Below, in pieces: positions 53,489 to 60,995 of a stretch of 64,000 bases of DNA. The position numbers and the translations under genes were made by a program. Every line of letters begins with the position of its first letter. Position 1 is the first letter of the stretch. The stretch is from NCBI RefSeq assembly GCF_001613425.1, contig NZ_BDCI01000042.1, forward strand, positions 62,001-126,000. Direction: 5' to 3'. The notes below the pieces were generated by a model. That model was not told where the DNA came from and did no database searches. It was given only the letters and a program-made list of their open reading frames with translations. The DNA comes from Nocardia vulneris (GTDB taxonomy: Bacteria; Actinomycetota; Actinomycetes; Mycobacteriales; Mycobacteriaceae).

Positions 53489-54787
53489 TCACGCGGGGAC
53501 AGCGACCGCTTCGCTCGGGCGGTGGTTGACGAAGGCGGACATCACTGCGGCGGCGGCGCAGAGGGCACCGGCCAGGTACCAGGCGAGGTCGTAGTTTCCG
53601 TGGAGGTCGCGGATCACGCCGGCGCCGGTGGCGGCGATCGCGGAGCCGATCTGGTGGGAGGCGAAAACCCAGCCGAAGGCGACGGGCCCGTCGGCGCCGA
53701 ACAGTTCGCGGCAGAGCAGCACCGTCGGCGGAACAGTTGCGACCCAATCCAATCCGTAGAAGATGATGAACACCCACAGGCTGGGCTGGGTGTGCGGACC
53801 GAGCAGCGACGGCAGGATCAGCAGCGACGCGCCCCGCAGCACGTAGTAGCCGACCAGCAGATAGCGCGGGTCGACCCGGTCGGTCAGCCAGCCGGAGAAG
53901 ATGGTGCCCGCCACATCGAACACCCCGACGACGGCGAGCAGGCTCGCGGCGGCCGTCGGCGGCATGCCGTGATCGTGGGCCGCGCTGACGAAGTGGGTGC
54001 CGACGAGTCCGTTGGTCGACGCGCCGCAAACCGCGAATCCCCCGGCCAGCAACCAGAATCCAGGCCGCCGCGCGATCGCGCCGAGCACGGTGAGCGCCCG
54101 CCACGCCCCCGCACTCGCCGGCGTGCTCAAACCGACGACGCTGCCTTCTTCCGCGCCGTACGCGGTGACCCCGACATCGCTCGGGAAGTCTCGGATGAAC
54201 AAGAGCACCAGCGGCACTACGGCCAGCGCGGCCCCGGCGACGATCAGCGACGGCACCCGCCAGCCGTGCGCGTGCGCCAGGGCTGACACGAGCGGCAGGA
54301 ACACCAGCTGACCGGTCGCGCCCGCCGCGGTGAGCACCCCGGTGACCAGGCCGCGCTGCCGCACGAACCAGCGCCCGGTGATGGTGGCGACGAACGGCAT
54401 CGACATCGATCCGACCCCGATGCCCACGAGCAGACCCCAGGTGAGCATCAGATGCCACGCCTCGGTCATGAACACGGTGAGCCCGCTGCCCAGAGCGATG
54501 AGGACCAGCGCGCACGCCACCACCTTGCGGATGCCGAATCGGTCCATCAGCGCCGCCGCGAACGGCGAAATCAGCCCGTAGAGCAGCAGATTCAACGACA
54601 CGGCCGCACCGATGGTGCCGTGCGACCACCCGAACTCCGCGTGCAGCGGATCCAGCAGCACGCTGGGTACGGAGCGGAACGCCGCCGCACCGATCAACGT
54701 CACGAACCCGACCCCCGCGACCACCCAGGCCGGGTGTAGCCGCCGGCGCTGGATCGAAGCGGTCGGCGGCGTCTGGAGTTCGGTCAT
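53489..54787 (-). CDS. MFS transporter
   Basis: This 432-residue major facilitator has 12 hydrophobic segments and the loop 2-3 motif LMDRFGIRKV. It resembles the oxalate/formate-antiporter or monocarboxylate-like branch (WVVAGVGFVTLIGAAAFRSVPSVLL). The substrate is unknown. ATG 54787 (MTELQTPP) is the first credible start. It is divergent from the VOC gene; together they may form a small insertion between the DUF3099 gene and sigB. Confidence 0.92.
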   Translation of the reverse strand: MTELQTPPTASIQRRRLHPAWVVAGVGFVTLIGAAAFRSVPSVLLDPLHAEFGWSHGTIGAAVSLNLLLYGLISPFAAALMDRFGIRKVVACALVLIALGSGLTVFMTEAWHLMLTWGLLVGIGVGSMSMPFVATITGRWFVRQRGLVTGVLTAAGATGQLVFLPLVSALAHAHGWRVPSLIVAGAALAVVPLVLLFIRDFPSDVGVTAYGAEEGSVVGLSTPASAGAWRALTVLGAIARRPGFWLLAGGFAVCGASTNGLVGTHFVSAAHDHGMPPTAAASLLAVVGVFDVAGTIFSGWLTDRVDPRYLLVGYYVLRGASLLILPSLLGPHTQPSLWVFIIFYGLDWVATVPPTVLLCRELFGADGPVAFGWVFASHQIGSAIAATGAGVIRDLHGNYDLAWYLAGALCAAAAVMSAFVNHRPSEAVAVPA

Positions 54788-54937
54788 CCGCTGAGCGTGC
54801 CGGAATTCTGCCCGGGCAACGAGTGGCCGGGAAGCCACAAAACACCAATATCGTGCCACTTCCGACGACACGCCAATGTCCTCGACAGTGGGTGCCGCTT
54901 TCCCTAATGTGTCCCGGGGAACAAGACAGGAGAGAAC

Positions 54938-55684
54938 ATGATTCGGTGGGTCTGGGCCTTCCTCGACCGCCCCGCACAGCGTTTCGACGACTGCGCCAAG
55001 TTCTGGTCCACGGTCACCGGTACCGAACTCTCCGCCCGCCGCGGCGAGCACGACGAATTCCTCACGCTGCTACCCGATCCCGCGCTCTTCGCCGCCGCGG
55101 GCGTGAAGATGCAGGCGGTGACCGGACTCGGCGGCGTACACCTCGACTTCGATGTCGATCACATTCCCACCGCGGTGCGCACCGCGCTCGATCTCGGCGC
55201 GGATCTGGTCGCGAACCACCCCGACTACGCGGTGCTGCGCTCCCCCGGCGGCCAGACCTTCTGCCTGACCCCGAGCGGTCGCGCCACCAGCACCCCCGCG
55301 CCCGCGGTGACCGCCCCCGACGGCACCCTCAGCCGTCTCGATCAGGTATGCCTCGACATCGGCCCCGCCGATCACGCGGTCGAGACCGAGTTCTGGAAGT
55401 CGTTGACCGGCTGGACCTTTCAGCAAGGTCGACTGGCGGAGTTCGCCCGGCTGCGCGCCGAACAGCACCTGCCGGTGCAGTTGCTGCTGCAACGCCTCGG
55501 CGAAGACCGCACCACCAGCGCACACATAGACCTCGCGTCCAACGACATCGAGGCCACCGCCACCTGGCACGAATCCCTCGGCGCGACCATCGTGCAGCGC
55601 TACGACCACTGGATCGTGATGGCGGATCCGGCGGACGCCACCTACTGCGTCACCGCCCGCAACCCGACCACCGGCCTCCTTTAA
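54938..55684 (+). CDS. VOC family protein (two glyoxalase-like domains)
   Basis: The 248-residue protein has two vicinal-oxygen-chelate modules, about residues 1-110 (MIRWVWAFLDRPAQRFDDCAKFW to SPGGQTFCLTP) and 130-248 (LDQVCLDIGPADHAVETEFW to TYCVTARNP). Such proteins are often glyoxalase-like or antibiotic-resistance-like, but metal ligands are not clear enough to assign activity. Ribosome-binding site AGGAGAG precedes ATG 54938. Confidence 0.85.
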   Translation: MIRWVWAFLDRPAQRFDDCAKFWSTVTGTELSARRGEHDEFLTLLPDPALFAAAGVKMQAVTGLGGVHLDFDVDHIPTAVRTALDLGADLVANHPDYAVLRSPGGQTFCLTPSGRATSTPAPAVTAPDGTLSRLDQVCLDIGPADHAVETEFWKSLTGWTFQQGRLAEFARLRAEQHLPVQLLLQRLGEDRTTSAHIDLASNDIEATATWHESLGATIVQRYDHWIVMADPADATYCVTARNPTTGLL

Positions 55685-55777
55685 CCACCCGGCCGCCCCC
55701 TCAGCTCCCGACACCGGAGCGCAAGCCAACCACGGCCACGTCCCACTCGTCGCGCCGTCCCCGCCCCGTCGTGACCT

Positions 55778-55851
55778 CTCGCACCCCTTCCGACACTTCG
55801 CACGCTCTGTGGCAAGCCACAACGAGTGCGAAAGCACAGAACGGGTGCGAG
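55778..55851. repeat. Dispersed palindromic element, family A
   Basis: CTCGCACCCCTTCC and CTTCGCAC pair with GTGCGAAAG and GAACGGGTGCGAG around TGTGGCAAGCCACA. The family A core GCACCC-TTC is recognisable. It lies between the VOC and methyltransferase genes. Confidence 0.8.
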
Positions 55852-55962
55852 AACCCATCTCGCATGCTTCCGGCGTGCGTATCGGCACAGCGGACGTGTG
55901 CGCGAGTTCGACATTGCGACCACCTCACCGGTTCGGCGCCGGCGCGGTGGCAGAGTACCGAG

Positions 55963-57483
55963 GTGCCCACGAACCGATCGACCACCACCGAATCCCTGCT
56001 CACCGCGCTGTGCCCGGACCTGCGGACGGCGCTGACCCGCGTCCGCTACGACGCCGACACGCTGCTCGAGGTGCTGGGCGAGGACGCGCACGCGGCGCTG
56101 GGCCGTTCCGAACCGGTACCGGTGCGCCGCGCGGCCCGCGACGCGGGCGAGCTCGGCACGCTGATCCGGCTGCTGCTGCTCGGCGACCCGATGCCGGAAC
56201 GCGACGTGGCCGCGGCCCTGGCGCCCGTGGACATCGATCGCGCGATCGCGGCGGGCCTGCTGCGCCGGGCCGGAGACACCGTGCTGGCCGTGCTGGACCT
56301 CCGTCCGCTCGACGCGGGCGCGGGCACCCGGTGGATCCTGTCCGATCTCGACGATTCGATGCGCAAGCGCACGCTGAGCGAGGACCACGTGCTCGGCGTC
56401 GGCCACGCCTCCCTGTCGCTGTTGCGCGCCACCCCGACCCGGCCTGTCGGTTCCGTGCTGGACCTGGGCACCGGCTGTGGGGTGCAGGCCGTCCACGCGA
56501 CGTCCTATGCCGACCGGGTGACCGCGACTGACGTGAATCCGCGCGCGCTCTGGCTCGCCGCAGCCACCGCCGCGCTCAACGGCCTGGATCTGGAACTGGT
56601 CGAAGGCTCCTGGTTCGAGCCGGTCGCGGGACGCCGCTTCGATCAGGTGGTGGCGAATCCGCCGTTCGTCGTCGGCCCGGCCAGGATCGAGCACACCTAC
56701 CGGGATTCCGGATTGGCGCTCGACGGTGCGAGCGAGCTGGTGATCGGTCAGGCCGCCGATCTGCTGAACCCGGGCGGCACGGCCGCGATGCTCGCGGCAT
56801 GGGTGCATGTCGAGGGTGAGGACTGGCGTCACCGCGTCTCGTCCTGGCTGCCCGCGCACGGCATCGATGCCTGGGTCGTGCAGCGCGACGTCGCCGATCC
56901 CGCCCTCTATGTCGGCACCTGGTTGCGCGACGCAGGTCTGGACCCGCGCGACACCGCCGCGCAGGCGCGCGCCGATCAGTGGCTCGACGCGTTCACCGCG
57001 GCGCAGGTGGAGGGCATCGGGTTCGGCTTCGTCTATCTGCGCGCCATCGACGGACCGACCGAACTGCTCGCCGAAGACCTGACGCACGGTTTCGAGGATC
57101 CGCTCGGCGACGAGGTGACGCAGTACTTCGAGCGGTCGGCCTGGCTGCGGGCGGTCGCGGGTGACGAAAACCTGGCCTGGACTTCACGATTCGTGGTGGA
57201 CCCGGCGACGGCGCTGGAGCGCGTCGCGCTGCCCGGCCCCGAGGGCTGGACGCCGCGGGTGGCGCGGGTGCATCGCGGCGACGGCCCGCGCTGGCAGCAC
57301 GAGGTGGATGAGACAACCATCTCCCTGCTCGCGGGAATGCGTGCCGACGGCCTGCCGTTGTACGAGCTGATCGAACTGCTGGCGGTTGCCCACGGAGCTG
57401 ACGACGTGACCTCGGAGTTCGCGGCCGAGGCACTGTCCGTGGTGGCCGGACTGGTTCGCCACGGACTGGTACGGCCGGTGTAA
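55963..57483 (+). CDS. Class I SAM-dependent methyltransferase with NPPF motif
   Basis: The 506-residue protein has an N-terminal helical domain (1-130), a methyltransferase domain with motif I VLDLGTGCGVQAVHA and the N-methyltransferase motif NPPF in QVVANPPFVVGP, and a C-terminal domain of about 200 residues. NPPF/NPPY enzymes methylate amides or adenine (PrmC or DNA/rRNA types); this two-flank architecture is actinobacterial and unassigned. GTG 55963 is the start. It is immediately upstream of sigB. Confidence 0.88.
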   Translation: MPTNRSTTTESLLTALCPDLRTALTRVRYDADTLLEVLGEDAHAALGRSEPVPVRRAARDAGELGTLIRLLLLGDPMPERDVAAALAPVDIDRAIAAGLLRRAGDTVLAVLDLRPLDAGAGTRWILSDLDDSMRKRTLSEDHVLGVGHASLSLLRATPTRPVGSVLDLGTGCGVQAVHATSYADRVTATDVNPRALWLAAATAALNGLDLELVEGSWFEPVAGRRFDQVVANPPFVVGPARIEHTYRDSGLALDGASELVIGQAADLLNPGGTAAMLAAWVHVEGEDWRHRVSSWLPAHGIDAWVVQRDVADPALYVGTWLRDAGLDPRDTAAQARADQWLDAFTAAQVEGIGFGFVYLRAIDGPTELLAEDLTHGFEDPLGDEVTQYFERSAWLRAVAGDENLAWTSRFVVDPATALERVALPGPEGWTPRVARVHRGDGPRWQHEVDETTISLLAGMRADGLPLYELIELLAVAHGADDVTSEFAAEALSVVAGLVRHGLVRPV

Positions 57484-57614
57484 AGACAGCAATCGCGGGT
57501 AGGTCGGTGCAGGCATCGGACAGCGACAGTTCCACAACGGCGTGCTTCTCAGGAACTTCTCAGACGAGAGTGATGAAAACCGCACGTCAGAGCGGTTTAT
57601 CTCAGCCGAGACGG

Positions 57615-57641
57615 GGAACTTTCTCCCTGTCGGGTCCGTTG
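57615..57641 (+). promoter_or_regulatory. ECF-type promoter of sigB
   Basis: GGAAC (57615) followed after 17 bp by CGTTG (57637-57641) matches the consensus of mycobacterial SigE/SigH promoters. The predicted transcription start is about 28 bp before the sigB ATG. Mycobacterial sigB is known to be controlled by SigE and SigH, which supports the call. Confidence 0.6.
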
Positions 57642-57675
57642 TTCGGAGTGAGACACCACCGACAGGAGGCAAGTC

Positions 57676-58644
57676 ATGACAAGCCCCGCCACCACTCGTG
57701 TGCGCACCAGCGATCAGGACCTCGACGCCCAGAGCCCCGCAGCCGACTTGGTACGCGTGTACCTGAACGGGATCGGCCGCACCGCACTGCTCACGGCTGC
57801 CGACGAGGTCGAGCTGGCCAAGCGTATCGAGGCGGGCCTCTATGCCCAGCACCTGCTGGAGACCGGCAAACGACTGTCGGCCACCCGCAAGCGCGATCTG
57901 GCCCTCATCGTTCGCGAAGGCCAGGCCGCCCGGTCGCATCTGCTGGAAGCCAACCTCCGCCTCGTGGTCTCGCTCGCCAAGCGCTACACCGGCCGCGGCA
58001 TGCCGCTGCTCGACCTGATCCAGGAAGGCAACCTGGGCCTGATCCGCGCCATGGAGAAGTTCGACTACGCCAAGGGCTTCAAGTTCTCCACCTACGCCAC
58101 CTGGTGGATCCGCCAGGCCATTACCCGCGGCATGGCCGATCAGAGCCGCACCATCCGGCTGCCTGTCCACCTGGTCGAACAGGTGAACAAGCTGGCCAGG
58201 ATCAAGCGTGAACTGCACCAGCAGCTCGGTCGCGAAGCCACCGACGCGGAACTGGCCAACGAGTCCGGCATCCCGGTCGACAAGATCTCCGATCTGCTCG
58301 ACCACAGCCGCGACCCGGTAAGCCTGGACATGCCGGTCGGCAACGACGAAGAGGCCCCGCTCGGCGACTTCATCGAAGACTCCGAGGCCACCTCGGCCGA
58401 GTCCGCGGTGATCGCCGGCCTGCTGCACCACGACGTGCGCAGCGTCCTGGCCACCCTCGACGAGCGCGAACAGCAGGTCATCCGCCTGCGCTTCGGACTC
58501 GACGACGGCCAGCCGCGCACCCTCGACCAGATCGGCAAGCTGTTCGGGTTGTCCCGCGAGCGGGTCCGCCAGATCGAGCGTGAGGTCATGTCCAAGCTGC
58601 GCAAGGGCGAGCGGGCCGACCGCCTCCGTGCCTACGCCAGCTGA
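57676..58644 (+). CDS. sigB: RNA polymerase sigma factor SigB
   Basis: The 322-residue group 2 (principal-like) sigma factor lacks the long Lys-rich N-terminus of SigA. Regions 1.2, 2, 3 and 4 are complete (LVRVYLNGIGRTALL, ANLRLVVSLAKRYTGRGMPL, KFSTYATWWIRQAITRGMA, LDQIGKLFGLSRERVRQIE). It directs stress and stationary-phase transcription, orthologous to Rv2710. AGGAGGC precedes ATG 57676. An ECF-type promoter lies upstream. Confidence 0.97.
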   Translation: MTSPATTRVRTSDQDLDAQSPAADLVRVYLNGIGRTALLTAADEVELAKRIEAGLYAQHLLETGKRLSATRKRDLALIVREGQAARSHLLEANLRLVVSLAKRYTGRGMPLLDLIQEGNLGLIRAMEKFDYAKGFKFSTYATWWIRQAITRGMADQSRTIRLPVHLVEQVNKLARIKRELHQQLGREATDAELANESGIPVDKISDLLDHSRDPVSLDMPVGNDEEAPLGDFIEDSEATSAESAVIAGLLHHDVRSVLATLDEREQQVIRLRFGLDDGQPRTLDQIGKLFGLSRERVRQIEREVMSKLRKGERADRLRAYAS

Positions 58645-58656
58645 CCCGATATGCCT

Positions 58657-58679
58657 GGTGCCGAACAGGTTTCGGCACC
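58657..58679. terminator. Hairpin after sigB
   Basis: GGTGCCGAA / TTCGGCACC with a 5-nt loop lies 13 bp after the sigB stop codon in a convergent gap. No T-run follows, so it may act as a GC-rich terminator in both directions. Confidence 0.55.
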
Positions 58680-58824
58680 CGACGACGGCGCGTACCGTCG
58701 TCCGACCAGGTGACCCTCGGGGTCACCTTCCAGCGCCGGCCGGTGCCGCGCATCCCCGCCCCCTCCGGGAGTTCGCGCGAGCCGGTCGGCGCGAACTCCA
58801 CTCCGTGCGGGCCCGCCGATCCGG

Positions 58825-59844
58825 TCAGGACGCGGCGTAAAACGTTGCGAGCGTGGCGAATGCGGCTTTCGGTTCCCACGGCAGATCCGGATAGGTGGGT
58901 CCACCACCGGATTCGAAGGTCTTGACGATGCCGTAACTGGCCAAGTCCAGGTCGTCGCGGGGATCGCCGCCGGGGCGATGCACGTGGTCGTAGAGGGCGA
59001 AGACGAAGACGAACGTGGCGGCTACGCCCTCGGCGTCGAAAACCTCCAGTAGTTCGTCGAGGTACGCGGCTTGGCCCGCTTCGTCGCGTTCGTAGTCGCC
59101 GTTCAAGCGGACCGGGCCTTGTGAGTCGTACTCGACGATGTCCAAGCCCTGCGCACCGCGATCCCCCGCGCCACGGTAGGTGGCGGAGCCGAATTCGGTG
59201 ATGGCGACCGGTTTTCCGCACTCCACCAGCGCGCGCACACCATCCTGGAACCGATCTGCGACCTCCGCCGAGCGGTAGAGATCCACCGAGACGATGTCGA
59301 ACAGGGTCCAATCAATGCGCTCGAACTGGATCGACGCATAGGTGACCGGGCCTTCGAACCGCTCTCGAACCAGTGCGACCGCCTTGCCGAGCACCTCGTT
59401 GACGGCCTCGCCTGCCGCGCGCAGCCGTTCGGCTCGCCCCTCCGGTCGCAGCAACGCGGCCAGACGTTCCTCGACCGTGTCGCCGGGCAGGAAACCCGGT
59501 GCCATGAGACTCAATTCGGCGCCGGTGACGAAGACCACCTCGGCACCGCCGCGTCTGATCCGCTCTGCGCGTTCGGCGCAGTCGGCGAACAACGCCAGCA
59601 TCTCGTCCACGGACGATTCCAGCGGATACGGGGAGAACCACACGATCAAGCCGAGCTCGGCCGCGACGGTCGCGGCGAGTTCGAGACGTCCGGCATCGCC
59701 GCCGATCAGGCGTACCGCGTTGCAGTGCAGGTCGTCTCGGATGATGCGCAACTCCCGCTCGACGATCACCGGATCGAATCGCGTGCGCGAGAACTTTCCG
59801 TCACGCAGAAATCCGGTGTCGTAGCTGATGCCTTTGACCCGCAT
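58825..59844 (-). CDS. TIM-barrel glycoside hydrolase-like protein
   Basis: The roughly 340-residue protein has TIM-barrel features: MRVKGISYDTGF at strand 1, RDDLHCNAVRLIGG, VVFVTGAELSL, PVTYASIQFERIDWTLFDIVSVDLY, a possible catalytic Glu in KPVAITEFGSATY, and FVFALYDHVH near the end. Similar proteins are annotated as abortive-infection or hydrolase-like; activity is unproven. ATG 59844 is chosen (GTG 59853 possible). It is divergent from a TetR gene with a palindrome in between. Confidence 0.75.
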   Translation of the reverse strand: MRVKGISYDTGFLRDGKFSRTRFDPVIVERELRIIRDDLHCNAVRLIGGDAGRLELAATVAAELGLIVWFSPYPLESSVDEMLALFADCAERAERIRRGGAEVVFVTGAELSLMAPGFLPGDTVEERLAALLRPEGRAERLRAAGEAVNEVLGKAVALVRERFEGPVTYASIQFERIDWTLFDIVSVDLYRSAEVADRFQDGVRALVECGKPVAITEFGSATYRGAGDRGAQGLDIVEYDSQGPVRLNGDYERDEAGQAAYLDELLEVFDAEGVAATFVFVFALYDHVHRPGGDPRDDLDLASYGIVKTFESGGGPTYPDLPWEPKAAFATLATFYAAS

Positions 59845-59858
59845 GGGAACCACCCTTT

Positions 59859-59893
59859 CGATGCTTAAGGTACAACACGTACCTTAAACATCG
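59859..59893. promoter_or_regulatory. Candidate TetR operator
   Basis: TTAAGGTAC and GTACCTTAA are exact inverted repeats around AACAC, extended to 15-bp arms with one mismatch. A related half-site, TTTAGGGTAC, lies near 59920. The AT-rich palindrome lies directly before the GH-like gene and is likely bound by the divergent TetR protein. Confidence 0.7.
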
Positions 59894-59968
59894 ATGCGGT
59901 GGGCAGGCAAGTATGTTGTTTAGGGTACGATTCTGCGTGTTGATACACGAAGCTTGAGGGAGGACAGG

Positions 59969-60574
59969 ATGCGGCAGCCGCAGGAGCAGCCGATGCGGCG
60001 CCGGGGTGCGGCCCTGGAGGAAGCGCTCTTGCGCGCGGCCGCGGACGAACTGCTCGAATCCGGATACGCCGGACTCACCATGGACAAGGTTGCGGTCCGC
60101 GCGGGCACCAACAAGAACGCCCTGTACCGGCGCTGGCCGAACCGGCTCGCGCTCGGCATCGCCGCCTACCGGCAGCTGACCACGGCGGTGCCGGCTCCCG
60201 ACACCGGTTCGCTCCGGGAAGACGCGCTGAGCCTGCTGCGCGGCGCCAACCGCCACTGGAGTTCCCCGCTCGGCGGCATCCTCCGCGACCTCATGGCCGC
60301 CGCCGGTGGGGCCACCGAACTCCTGTCCCAGTTGCCTGATCAATCCGGCGACGCCACCGCCGCGCTCTGGCTCACTGTCCTGGGCCGCGCGGTCGCCCGC
60401 GGCGAAGCGGCTCCCGAGGCCCTGCACCCTCGCGTCGCCACCGTCGCAATCGTCCTGCTGCGCAACGAGTTCGTCACCCGCGGCGTCCCCACCGCCCCCG
60501 ACGACATCCTCATCGAAATCGTCGACGAAGTCTTCCTCCCCCTCATCCGGCACCGCGGCCCGTCGCAGACCTGA
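59969..60574 (+). CDS. TetR/AcrR family transcriptional regulator
   Basis: The 201-residue regulator has its HTH (LEEALLRAAADELLESGYAGLTMDKVAVRAGTNKNALYRRW) in the first 65 residues and a C-terminal ligand domain typical of the TetR_C_11-like group. ATG 59969 has GGGAGGAC just before it. It is divergent from the TIM-barrel gene, the likely target. It converges on the tandem array of the GNAT-ligase gene end. Confidence 0.9.
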   Translation: MRQPQEQPMRRRGAALEEALLRAAADELLESGYAGLTMDKVAVRAGTNKNALYRRWPNRLALGIAAYRQLTTAVPAPDTGSLREDALSLLRGANRHWSSPLGGILRDLMAAAGGATELLSQLPDQSGDATAALWLTVLGRAVARGEAAPEALHPRVATVAIVLLRNEFVTRGVPTAPDDILIEIVDEVFLPLIRHRGPSQT

Positions 60575-60631
60575 CCCCGGCACCTGCCCGCGGCTCGACG
60601 CGACGGGCCCGGTTTTCCAGCGCGACTCGAC

Positions 60632-60995
60632 GGTCAGCCAACGCGACGGGCCGCGCTGTCGCGGCGCGGCTCGACGGGTCAGCCGAGGCGGCGGGGCCCG
60701 CGCTGTCGCGGCGCGGCTCGACACCGCGGGGCCCGGTGTCCCAGCGCGACTCGACGAGTTAGCCAACGCGACGGGCCCGCGCTGTCCCAGCGCGGCTCGA
60801 CACCGCGGGGCCCGGTGTCCCAGCGCGACTCGACGAGTTAGCCAACGCGACGGGCCCGCGCTGTCGCGGCGCGGCTCGACGCGACGGGGCCCGGTGTCCC
60901 AGCGCGGCACGGCGAGTCAGCCAACGCGACGGGCCCGCGGTGCCGCGGCGCGGCTCGACGCGGCGGGGGTCGGTGCTTCAGCGCGGCTCGGCGGG
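60632..60995. repeat. Tandem array in register with the stop codon of the GNAT-ligase gene
   Basis: Units start with TCAGCC or TTAGCC at 60679, 60759, 60838 and 60917, and the next is 60996, which is the real stop codon (TCA on this strand). The period is 79-80 bp, not a multiple of three. Each unit has two related halves with GCGACGGGCCCG and GGCTCGAC. The first 45 bp of each unit align with the gene's last 15 codons (EPSRFDTGPRRLG). Confidence 0.88.

Noticed and set aside
54823..55962. N-terminal extension of the NPPF methyltransferase
   Set aside because: It overlaps the VOC gene in another frame and is Arg/His/Pro-rich; the GTG at 55963 gives the conserved start.
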